Source: Microbotryum silenes-acaulis
Taxonomy: Eukaryota > Basidiomycota > Microbotryomycetes > Microbotryales > Microbotryaceae
Assembly: GCA_003665825.1 (NCBI GenBank)
Contig: QPFY01000004.1
Span: 372,001 to 436,000, forward strand
Direction: 5' to 3'
DNA: 64,000 nucleotides
Below, piece by piece: positions 55,707 to 64,000 of the stretch. Position 1 is the first letter of the stretch. Each line of letters begins with the position of its first letter. The notes beneath the pieces were generated by a model, which was given only the letters and a program-made list of their open reading frames with translations, searched no databases and was not told the DNA's origin. The translations under genes were made by a program, and so were the position numbers.

Positions 55707-57995
55707 TCAGATGAGATTGATGCCGAGTACGTACAGGGACCCAATTATGAGGAAGAGTAGGAATATCTTGCTCGACCAGGCTCGAGAGACAACAGTGAGC
55801 AAAGACCGTTCGTGGTGAGCCGTTGGGTGTGCGCTCGCCTTCATTGTGCACGTCAACAGGCAGTCCAGCGACGTCTGCATTGCCGGTTCCTCGATAATCA
55901 TCCTCATCTGTCGAAGAACCTGTGCGATGTATTTGTGCATGAATTTTGAACTGGACGTGCGAGGTGAGTCGAGTGCGAAGACGATCTTGAACATCTGTGC
56001 GAGCGCCTTGGATCGCAGGCCGAGATCTCGCCCCACCCTTCTGAATAGCAGCCCGTCGTCATCAGACTTCCAGATTTGAATTCTGGTGGAGAGCACCTGT
56101 CTCGCCTTCCCTCGTAGCGTCGTTTGAGACTCGTGGTACGACTCGGTAAAAGCCGACCAAATTTCGGTGTTTGCAGTCCGAAAGAGTGTACCGAGTTCCA
56201 ACAGGAACGAGAAAGCCCACGCCTGATATATGCCCCTAAGAGGGTTGCTCCCGAGATCTAGGTCATCTAGGTCACCTAGGTCTTCCCATTGCCTGTCAAG
56301 CTGCTGTAGGAGAACTGTCGGTGCCGTTTCAAGACACACCGGTCTGAGATTGTTGCCGGCACACCCTGGATAGGTCGCCGCGGAGAAGTCTTGTATAATT
56401 GAAAAGCCGTCCTTGTGGTTCATGGTGCGCGGCGAGATGTTGTTGTGGTAGACATTATTTTCGGCGAGCTTGACATGTATCTCGAGGTATTCGATGTAGC
56501 GTGAAATGAGCTGCCGCGTTGTGATCCGATCTCTGCTAGAGTTTGGCGAAGCCCGCCACAACGCCGCTGTGGGGTTTCGAGCTGGGCAAAGTTCGAACGA
56601 AAGTGATTGCGGTCGGATTTGAGGGTCTCGATTGGACACAATAGTAGCCAAAATCGGTAGGCTTAGATGCGTGAAAGCATCGCCGAGCTTGTCCTTGCGC
56701 TGAATCAAGTACTCAGTCAAGCCAGCGGGCGAGGGCACGCGGTTGCCGCCATTATGAGCGCACTCGACCGCCCAGCGAAGGATGACGCAGGTGCGCGGCG
56801 TGACTAGATGTTCCACAATCGTACCCCTCAAAAGGTTTGAGAGGGAGTGTTGGTCGTTCGGCGAGGACCCATCGAGGCCGTTGAGCGTGTATGTTGCCGT
56901 GAGGGGCGACAAAGGCGGTGCGTTTCCTTGTGGATCATCGAGAGATTCCACCCCAATCACGCCTCCGATCGCGATCGACGCGAACGACTGGCCGAGCGTC
57001 GAATCCCCAAGCGCTAAGGTGGATAGCCCGGAGAAAAAAAAGCCGCGTTCGTCGCTGAATGTTGTGATATACAAGGGAGTGAAGCCGGCCGAGGTTTCAT
57101 CGAGATGGTGCAGGTACCACGCTATGGTCGCCATCTTCCTGAATCCGTCGCCCCAACAATCATTGATCTCGGCGATGTGCGCGGCCGCACGGTCGAGGAC
57201 CACCAGATAGGCTCGCGTGCAGCATATGGAAAAGCCGAGCACGTGAGACGACATCCGGCGTTCGAGGAAGATCAAGTTGAGATTCTCCAGAAGCTGTTGA
57301 AGCTTGGGAGGGAGGTTGCGTGAGTCGGCGAGTGATAGCTGCGATCTAACGTTCGTGTACTCTATCGCCAGGGCAATGTGAGCGAGGGTGATCGGAAGAT
57401 CTTCGTCCTCTAGCACGCTACCGAAGGACGAGTCCGGGCGTCGATCAACGTCGACGGTCTCGGTGCGGCGCGCTGCTCTTGTCGGACTACGGAACATCTG
57501 TTTGTACAGGGGGTTCGGCGCGATTGGTCCAGCCTGCTCGCATTCATTACCCATACAAAAAGGTGAGTAAGTAGCGAGACATTGGGAGAGATGGGGTCCA
57601 ATTGGGATATGATCAAGGACACGCACACATTCAGCAACTTCTCGGAACCAGGTTGTTGGTCCTCCTCTTGAGTGTTCTTCGGCTTTGAAAGCCATTCGGA
57701 GACGATCAATCGTTGCGGTCGCGGTCGCGTCCGCGGTCATGAGCGTCGCCGAAGCTAGCACTCGATCGTAGTGACGAGGGGATCGTCTGTTGGATGATGA
57801 GGCCCTGATTTTCGTCAGGAGGCCGCTGGCGGTTGTGATACGGATTTTGTTGCCCCATCTTGCTGAGCCGTCGGCGTATTCTTGCGTGCGTGTTGCAGAG
57901 TAGCGTGCCGAGATCGGCAGCGGGATCAACCGACTGGCATTGGTGGGCGCCTCAACTGTTGTAATGATGCCGCCCGCGACACGCTGTGTCGGCAT
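55707..57995 (-). CDS. FunK1-like kinase-fold protein B with C-terminal membrane anchor
   Basis: One long open frame; the first ATG (57995) gives 762 residues. The middle domain AYLVVLDRAAAHIAEINDCWG, then TSAGFTPLYITTF, matches that of gene A. The kinase-like part has YIEYLEIHVKLAENNVYHNN, SPRTMNHKDGF and SIIQDFSAATY: HRD is replaced by HNN, though a DFS resembling DFG remains. Later helices are SKALAQMFKIVFAL. The extreme C-terminus SKIFLLFLIIGSLYVLGINL is a single hydrophobic helix, so the protein is probably tail-anchored with the kinase-fold in the cytosol. An internal in-frame intron around ILDHIPIGPHLSQ cannot be excluded. Pseudokinase status is inferred from the missing Asp. Confidence 0.65.
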   Translation of the reverse strand: MPTQRVAGGIITTVEAPTNASRLIPLPISARYSATRTQEYADGSARWGNKIRITTASGLLTKIRASSSNRRSPRHYDRVLASATLMTADATATATIDRLRMAFKAEEHSRGGPTTWFREVAECVRVLDHIPIGPHLSQCLATYSPFCMGNECEQAGPIAPNPLYKQMFRSPTRAARRTETVDVDRRPDSSFGSVLEDEDLPITLAHIALAIEYTNVRSQLSLADSRNLPPKLQQLLENLNLIFLERRMSSHVLGFSICCTRAYLVVLDRAAAHIAEINDCWGDGFRKMATIAWYLHHLDETSAGFTPLYITTFSDERGFFFSGLSTLALGDSTLGQSFASIAIGGVIGVESLDDPQGNAPPLSPLTATYTLNGLDGSSPNDQHSLSNLLRGTIVEHLVTPRTCVILRWAVECAHNGGNRVPSPAGLTEYLIQRKDKLGDAFTHLSLPILATIVSNRDPQIRPQSLSFELCPARNPTAALWRASPNSSRDRITTRQLISRYIEYLEIHVKLAENNVYHNNISPRTMNHKDGFSIIQDFSAATYPGCAGNNLRPVCLETAPTVLLQQLDRQWEDLGDLDDLDLGSNPLRGIYQAWAFSFLLELGTLFRTANTEIWSAFTESYHESQTTLRGKARQVLSTRIQIWKSDDDGLLFRRVGRDLGLRSKALAQMFKIVFALDSPRTSSSKFMHKYIAQVLRQMRMIIEEPAMQTSLDCLLTCTMKASAHPTAHHERSLLTVVSRAWSSKIFLLFLIIGSLYVLGINLI

Positions 57996-60817
57996 CCTCG
58001 CGAGGGCGCCGGTCCAGCCCCTGCCGACCACCGCTGGTCTAAGCCCAGGCGATGCATCAAGGCGAGGACTTCGCTGCCAATGGCCCGTGAGCGGTGGAGA
58101 GGGTAAAGATCAGCCTAACGTGTTACTCCTATGACACATCGGTATGGTACGAGATACACATGCCATGAATGAATTACATCCTCCAGGATGCCACCAAATT
58201 CCGCCCATCGTAACGCGCAGATGTCGGCCACCGCCACTGGTACCACCTGATCTCCTTGATTCGGGGGAGCCGATCCTGTGGCAGCGGCCACTTGGCCCAG
58301 ACCGGTCGAAGTCGATGCAGCGAACCGAGGGGACCTTCTGGGGAGCGAGTTGTTCGAAGTCATCATTCAATTCAGGAATTGTCGGGTCTGGAGCGAGTGA
58401 AGCAGCGGCGATTCTGGAGCGAGTGAAGCGGCGGCGAACGAAAGAAGAGTGCAGAGTGAGAGGCAGGTGCTCAAAAGTCGGCCGTTAGTCGCTGTCGTCA
58501 CCGGCGCAGTAGGGCAAAGCTCGGCTTGGTGTTGCGGCGAGCCAGCCTGCGCTTGGAGGTGCATCTTATGTGGCACGGCTCAAAATTACTTTCTCCAAGA
58601 CAGAGACCACTCGCACCTAATATTTCAACAACTTTTCACTGGCTTGGTCTTGTACAAGAAGTCCCGGAGGTCGCAGATGAGCGCTCAGGCACCACCACCG
58701 AAGAATTGTCGATGCTCCTCGAACAAGAAGTCACATCGGCAACAAATGGACTGGGAGGTAGGGATATGAAGAAATCAAAGCTATTCTAGCGCGACGAGTA
58801 AATAGATTTGGAGAAATCCAGGTATACCGCGACCGATCAAGCGAGAGGCAAAGATGGGCTCGTTGGTTTTGGTGCTTGCGCTCATGCGCTCCTGTGCAAT
58901 TGTGTGCTCTCGGCGCTCGGCGTCAGCCGCGCGTGCGGGTCTACCCGCCACCGAGTAGGACCTCCGCCATGAGAAAGGTTGATGATGATACTGGCGTGGC
59001 ATTTGACTAAGGCGATAGGATCTGAGAAGCCTAGGCGTCAGCAACCAGAAGGCACCACCGAGCCCAGGCGACGAGACGGCTGAAACGAGCAGAGCGGAGC
59101 TGCACGCCCAACAGGATACTCACCGCGTGTAGGTCAACGCGAAAGAGGATGCTGAAGAACTGTCGAGGACATTGTACATCATGTCGGCGCGGAATCAAGC
59201 AAGGAGTGCGGCGAACTTGGCGCAGACGGACCCTCACCCTCATTCGGAAAAGAAGCAAAGACGGAACGACGAAGGAGTCTAAAGGATAGGTGACAGGGGG
59301 TGCTCATTAGATTATCTGATCGTTCGGAGGGAGCACATGTTGCTCACCATGGAAAGTGAGGCCACTTGACCTTCTTCGACCGAGTCACTGAAAATAACAG
59401 GTCAGTCTGAACGTGCTCGTAATCGGCCAAGAGCTGGTGAACCGAGCTAGACGTATCTCGAAGCGAGACACGCAAGCTTGAGAAGAACTGTGGCGCAGGA
59501 TGAGGATTTGAATTGGCAGAAAGAGAGACAGGTGTCGATCGATCACGCCACTGAGCGTACCTTTGACAGATCTGAGGCACCACTTCATAAAAATACACCA
59601 ATAAAACCTGCCTCTTCGTCAAAGCCTGCCTCGCCAATAAAACCTGCCTCGTCGTCTTTGGCTGCAAGACGAAGCTATCGGGGTCAGCTTGAGCGCACGA
59701 GTCGTCACGTGCAAGTACCCCATCGACTTGGTGAAACTTACACCATCTCGCGAGCAACAACCAAGGGAAGGCTTCTTGGTCCGAAAAACAGCAAGGATAG
59801 CAAGGATCGTCGTGCCGTTCGTCATTCGTCGGTGTTCACCTTCGATGAGGATTATGGCAACGCGAGCTGGGTTTGAGATAAGCCGGTCGCGGCGTCAGCG
59901 CTCGATGCACGGCTCAAGTCAAGCGTGGATGACACGAAAGAATCACGATATTGTGGCTCACCGTATGGTCATACACATTCCATCATGGGCGAGATCACGA
60001 GCCCGTCCTGTAGCTTGACGAGATGGGTTCGAGTCGAAGGTTGGTTGAACGAGTCGATGCAGTGGCGCGTCGCCTGTGCGACGTTGGCGGTCGACGGTCG
60101 TCGCAGCTCCGTCAGCGACTCGCGTTCAAAGCAGGGGAGTGCGCCTCGACATGGGATGTGCAGGAGCGTACAGGAAGTCTCGCCTGACTTATTGAATGCA
60201 ATAAGTTCATTCTACGAGTGTGGTGATGGAGCTTGCGGTGACAAGCTGAGGGTGAAGGTAATAGCGCAGTGTCAGGGCAGTCAAGAGGCAAGGCGCGATG
60301 ACGCGTCGCACCACCTCAGGCAGACATAGAAAGTACCGATCGTAAGAGGACCCCCGAAAGCCCAGCCAGAGGCGGCCCGCAAATTTGGACATTCTGGGGA
60401 CCGAAAAATCGGCTAGGCAGCCCGCAAATTTGGACATTTTTGGCTCAAAATGGGTCGAGGCTCACCTCATTTTTGGACATTTTCCTCCCTCCGGTCGAAC
60501 TTTGAAGCGCAGACCAGGGTAGCGGGAGGCTGGAGGCGCAGGGCATAGCGTGCAGCGCGCGCGCAGACGCCACAAGAGCCGCACTTTCGACGGGTTGCAA
60601 CTTTGCTACCAGTGGTAGCAGAAAATAGGCCCAGGTTGCGCGAGCCCTTTCAAGCCTCTTTTTGAGTCCTGTATATTAACTACATTGCATATGGCAACCC
60701 TCCTCACAAATAAACATAGTTATGTCAACTTTAAACTTTAAACTGGTGAACAAAATAGCAAAACTGGATGTTGCTATTGCCTGAGCCCGCATTATTCAGC
60801 CAACAGCTCGTTTCGCC
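57996..60817. other. gene-poor interval with low-complexity frames
   Basis: No gene is supported in 2.8 kb. An open frame at 59478-59876 (plus) codes for KPAS-type repeats (59581-59660, from AATAAAACCTGCCTCGTC-like units) and ends FTFDEDYGNASWV; it may be a fragment of a decayed gene. Iterated TGGACATT sequences lie at 60374-60480. Confidence 0.4.
60370..60482. repeat. short iterated sequence (GCAAATTTGGACATT)
   Basis: CCCGCAAATTTGGACATT occurs at about 60378 and 60420, with a third partial copy (TTTTTGGACATTTT) at about 60470. Spacing is about 43-50 bp. Function unknown; possibly a fragment of a transposon end. Confidence 0.6.
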
Positions 60818-61407
60818 ATGGCAGCTGTGCTCTCACGTGAATGCAAGATGGCCGTGCGTGAGCTTGCCCGATGGGGTCTCCAAGTCCAAGCCGGCGCGTC
60901 GACGCGTCGCGTTTCCGTGTTACGGCCACTGCAGGGTACCTCGGAGCAACGAGGTCGTTTGCTCAACACTGCAAGTGATCAGTGACTGTCCCTTGCTCGA
61001 TAACCGGGGTTGGATTCTCACTTTCTCGCTGCACTTACCGTGGGCAAACGCTCCGTGCTCAAAGAGTCAAAGTCAACGTACGCCTACCGCGGGAGAAGCC
61101 GTCAGATTACCCCGACCACCCGGACTTCCGCCAATATGCCCGTGGGCCCTTCATATTTGTGACTCCCTACGAAACCATCATTGACAAAGGCGGGAACAAA
61201 AGGAGACGGCAATCGACTGTCGATGCGAGCCCCACAACCGAACCCACGCCAACGCCAACGCCAACGCCAGCGCCAACGCCAACGCCAACGCCAACGCCAA
61301 CGCCACTGGCACCATCAACGTCCCGCATCCAGCAAAGCGGCCACATTACCCGCGCCTCGATCGCAAACAACTCTCTACCGCAGACGCCTTCGACTAACAC
61401 TTTCTGA
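60818..61407 (+). CDS. orphan protein with Thr-Pro repeat tail
   Basis: ATG 60818 opens MAAVLSRECKMAVRELARWG; a 47-nt intron (60936-60982, GGTACC..GATCAG) joins in phase to an exon with RLPREKPSDYPDHPDFRQYA and RGPFIFVTPYETIID, a basic patch (NKRRR), then about twelve Thr-Pro dipeptides encoded by a CCAACG hexamer repeat, ending at 61407; total 180 residues. I do not recognise it. The folded part is short (about 110 residues), so it may be a fragment or a young gene. The frame after 61410 (to 61751, ITLEAELRKSQRAKLLGRFL) could be a further exon. Confidence 0.4.
61244..61304. repeat. hexanucleotide repeat (CCAACG)n
   Basis: About ten CCAACG units, one changed to CCAGCG, within the orphan frame; encodes alternating Thr and Pro. 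Confidence 0.95.
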
Positions 61408-62457
61408 CAATGTTACTCAACAAGCGCTGTGGGCGGGCCCAGATGACATGGGCGGGATGGATCTTTCTTTCTGGAGAAGTGGTAATGAGAGCCTACTACT
61501 CCCCCGTTCCCGACTCTCCTCCACCTCCACCCTCCACTCACCAACAGCTCTGGGAGTCAGCGCGCTCGCCAGGCCCCGCTTCCATTCCACCCAGCACTGC
61601 AAGACGACAAACTGATCATAAATACATCACACTTGAGGCCGAATTGCGCAAATCCCAGCGCGCCAAGCTCTTGGGGCGCTTCCTCGAGTTCCGCGACCAG
61701 AGCAATCTTCGTCTACAACCGCTCAACTCTCCAAAGCCGCTTGCACAGTGATTTTTAGCGAGAGAGGTGATGTCATGTTGCAGCGGGGCTCGAGAAACCG
61801 AAAGGGACCGTGTCGTAACTAACAACTCGGTCACTATAGACATGTGTTAAAGTAAGAAACTTGAAGAGACATGAAAGTGTAAATATATGACGGTCCGCGC
61901 GGACAGGGGAACGTTCTAGACTATAGTGGGGACTATAATTTAGACAGGGGGGATTGCGAGGGATCTCGGATAGGTCTGGTTGGGCCGAAGCAACTGAAGG
62001 CGAAGGATAGGGGGTGGATGAGGTGAGGTGCCGAGATGAGACTGGGTGAGGATTTAAGAGGAAAGGTTTTAGGCGGGGAGATTGAGGATGAGAGAGAATG
62101 AGAGAGTTGTTGCTTGCAGGAAGGAAAGAAGCAACTTCAGAAAGGACCACTATTTATACAAATTCTGGAAAGGCTAAAGGAATATTCAAAGTTATTTTTG
62201 TGGTCCGATTGGTAAGCAAATAAATAAAAGGGGTCCGCACAATGATCCAGTATCAAGGGTGGTCACGTGAACACTCGCGCGGCAATCCACAAGTCAGGTA
62301 CGCGCGCCAAAGGTTCGTGCTCAGGAACAACTCGTAACACTCCTTTCCACGCGTTCGAGAGTTGACCCCGAATCCCGTCCGGCCCGGCGCGTTGCATGTA
62401 TGCCTCTGGATTCTCTCCTCCCCCTCCTCACCTCGGACTTCAGTCAGCAAGACCAAG
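61408..62457. other. intergenic or end of the orphan gene
   Basis: Contains an open frame 61410-61751 with a plausible amphipathic helix but no start context, then AT-richer sequence (61830-62240) without coding potential, and CT-rich leader before 62458. Confidence 0.4.
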
Positions 62458-63417
62458 ATGCATCTCAGTCATGAACAACACGTCAATATTCCTTCTTACC
62501 CTGCGTTCGCGAACCGGCTGCAGTCCGCGTGCACGCGTCGAAGCGCCCTGAGCGACCCAAACCGCGTCCCTCTTCAAGCCGACATCATCAATCAGACCTG
62601 GCTCCAGCAAAAGGACCATGATGGCTCCTCCTCGATCAGTGACCCTTGTCACCCTTGGCAACACTACCCTTCACCCGAGTCGATCACCAGTGATCTTCCG
62701 CCGTTGCTGGCACCAGGCTCGACGTCAGTGTTCGGCGCCCCACCTAACGTCGCTGCGTCATCGCGCTCAGTGTCGTCCGTCATTGAACAAGGGCCCGCTT
62801 CCGGCGCGGGCGCACGCGATGTCAAACACTCCTCATTGGACGGTTCCACATCCCCACCTCCAGCTCCTCACAAGCGCACCCGAACTCGCTCCTACTCCAT
62901 CTCATCCGCTACTTCGACCGTCGACACCCATCGTTCGGTCAGGTCCAGTTCCTTTGGATCATCCTTCTCCGGCACCAGTACCCGCACTGGTCTGAGCACG
63001 AGCAAGTGTCGATCTTCGGCCAGCTCGCGTGCGATCTCCAAGGCGTACGAGTCACGACGATACGTCGCCGACGCATTGCGTGCTGCGATTCAATCGGGAA
63101 GGGTCAACGCTGCGACCGTTTCGAATGATACTGTTTCTCGAATCGTCGAAGATGCGCGCAAGAAGGCGGCGAAAGAAGGCTTGGCGGGGAAGCGAGCTCA
63201 GGCGCGATCAGGAGTAGGACAGGAGAGCGGTCAGCCCAAAGAGCAGGCTGAGCTGAGGGTTCGTGACAAGGTCAAGCAAGTTGTAAGGAACGCCGTCAGT
63301 GTCGAAGAAGATGGCAAGATCGAGGTCAATTGGGACGAACTGAGTACGCTCGGACAAGATGGCCGCAAGAGGAGGCGAACCAACAAGACGACAACCGTGG
63401 TGGCCGTGCCCGTCTAA
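62458..63417 (+). CDS. serine-rich, probably nuclear hypothetical protein
   Basis: Single exon from ATG 62458 (MHLSHEQHVNIPSYPAFANR) to TAA 63417, 319 residues. Residues 120-220 are Ser/Thr/Pro-rich with a KRTRTRSYS phosphorylation-type motif. From about 220 the sequence is helical and charged (AISKAYESRRYVADALRAAI, IVEDARKKAAKEGLAGKRAQ, ELRVRDKVKQVVRNAVSV) and ends in a nuclear-localisation-like GRKRRRTNK. No family recognised. An in-frame upstream ATG at 62362 would add a poorly conserved-looking 32 residues; I chose the internal one because it follows a CT-rich tract and AAG ACC AAG. Convergent with LEU1. Confidence 0.6.
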   Translation: MHLSHEQHVNIPSYPAFANRLQSACTRRSALSDPNRVPLQADIINQTWLQQKDHDGSSSISDPCHPWQHYPSPESITSDLPPLLAPGSTSVFGAPPNVAASSRSVSSVIEQGPASGAGARDVKHSSLDGSTSPPPAPHKRTRTRSYSISSATSTVDTHRSVRSSSFGSSFSGTSTRTGLSTSKCRSSASSRAISKAYESRRYVADALRAAIQSGRVNAATVSNDTVSRIVEDARKKAAKEGLAGKRAQARSGVGQESGQPKEQAELRVRDKVKQVVRNAVSVEEDGKIEVNWDELSTLGQDGRKRRRTNKTTTVVAVPV

Positions 63418-63649
63418 AAGTGGAACGCTTGCTCTGGTTGGAGATGTCACTTCTGGTCGCACCTCTTTTGTACTTCTCCCCTTGTACATTTTTCTGTAGC
63501 AACATGCTTGTCGCGCATTCCAAAATCAGCATTTTTACCTCTCGCAGTTCGTCCTCGTGAGCTTTGAAGGGAGGAACGATATATTCCAATCGCATTACGA
63601 ATGAAATAACTACATAAAGAAACAAGCGTCAGCCCTGAAGCAGTTTTCG
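63418..63649. other. shared 3' flank of two convergent genes
   Basis: A 232-bp gap between two stop codons, T-rich on the plus strand (63470-63545). No gene. Confidence 0.5.
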
Positions 63650-64000
63650 CTACCAGTCCAACTTGTACTTTTTGGCCGACTGCATCGGGATCTTTCCTCG
63701 GTACCCAATGCCATCCAGCCAAGGTCGTTGCTCGGATCGCTTGGCCTCAAAGGCCTTGATCGCGTCTTCGTGAGCGAGCGTCAACGAAATCTCATCGAGA
63801 CCATTAACGAGGCAGTGCTTGGTAAAGTCGTTGACCTGGAAGGGGAATTCCTCGCCATTGGGGCGGCGTACGACCTGCTTGGGAAGGTCGACCTCGATCT
63901 CCTTGCCCGCGCGAGCGTCCTCGAGCAGCTTGGCGATGTCCTCTTCAGACAAAACGACGGGAAGCGAGCCATTCTTGTACATGTTGTTGTTGAAGATATC
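63650..64000 (-). CDS. LEU1: 3-isopropylmalate dehydratase (Leu1), C-terminal end
   Basis: The minus strand codes, from the right edge, DIFNNNMYKNGSLPVVLSEE, then DARAGKEIEVDLPKQVVRRP, FQVNDFTKHCLVNGLDEISL, and RPWLDGIGYRGK, stopping at 63650. This is the swivel (LeuD-like) domain of the fused fungal isopropylmalate isomerase, second step of leucine synthesis, cytosolic with a 4Fe-4S cluster. FxVxxFxKHCLxxGLDxI is diagnostic. About 116 residues are present; the catalytic large-subunit part lies beyond the window. LEU1 is a known Gcn4 target in yeast, but no link to the bZIP gene here can be drawn from position. Confidence 0.93.
   Translation of the reverse strand, partial: DIFNNNMYKNGSLPVVLSEEDIAKLLEDARAGKEIEVDLPKQVVRRPNGEEFPFQVNDFTKHCLVNGLDEISLTLAHEDAIKAFEAKRSEQRPWLDGIGYRGKIPMQSAKKYKLDW

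Noticed and set aside
59478..59876. Open frame with KPAS repeats as a gene
   Set aside because: Low-complexity repeat coding in one exon, with no start context or domain; recorded only as a possible gene fragment.
1..64000. tRNA, rRNA or other structured RNA genes
   Set aside because: I scanned for cloverleaf-like B-box sequences (GGTTCGANTCC) and found none with matching arms.

Overview
The window is nuclear DNA of a basidiomycete fungus. Genes are dense, lie on both strands and are split by many short introns (mostly 47-120 nt, GT..AG, often with a CTNAT/CTGAC-like branch site). Gene content (Gcn2, Pcf11, Atg3, Sen15, a Pex30-like protein, Leu1, uL6) is eukaryotic and fungal. High intron density, CT-rich promoters, FunK1-like genes and Helitrons suggest Pucciniomycotina, perhaps a Microbotryomycetes-type yeast or smut; the species is an inference only.

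Layout. 1-12.8 kb holds core genes: the 3' end of an O-fucosyltransferase-like gene (+), a type II membrane beta-propeller glycan enzyme (-), ribosomal protein uL6/RPL9 (-), the mRNA 3'-end factor PCF11 (+), a DLT1-like membrane protein (-) and a stand-alone LigD-type 3'-phosphoesterase (+). 13.0-21.4 kb holds a GCN4/CPC1-like bZIP gene directly downstream of an 18-exon GCN2 kinase gene on the same strand, so two partners of general amino acid control are neighbours. 22-29 kb is poorer: a ZZ-finger remnant, an aspartic-protease-like secreted protein without a normal catalytic pair, an 82-bp tandem repeat and a broken sugar-transporter gene. 29.4-34.7 kb has ATG3, SEN15 and a Pex30-like peroxin.

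36-50 kb is a transposon-rich island. It has an orphan zinc-finger gene, a decayed Helitron (minus strand, about 38.7-44.7 kb), the 3' part of a second, unrelated Helitron with a textbook hairpin-CTAG terminus at 45.4 kb, and a truncated second copy of the first Helitron in the opposite orientation (47.8-50.2 kb). The two copies of the first Helitron form inverted arms of equal length (2406 bp) and share the same inactivating mutations.

51-58 kb carries two divergent, inverted FunK1-like kinase-fold genes; both lack the catalytic aspartate and one ends in a membrane anchor. 58-64 kb holds low-complexity orphans, a serine-rich nuclear-looking protein and the 3' end of LEU1 (-). Exon joins below were worked out by hand from splice signals, reading phase and family resemblance; no database search was possible.
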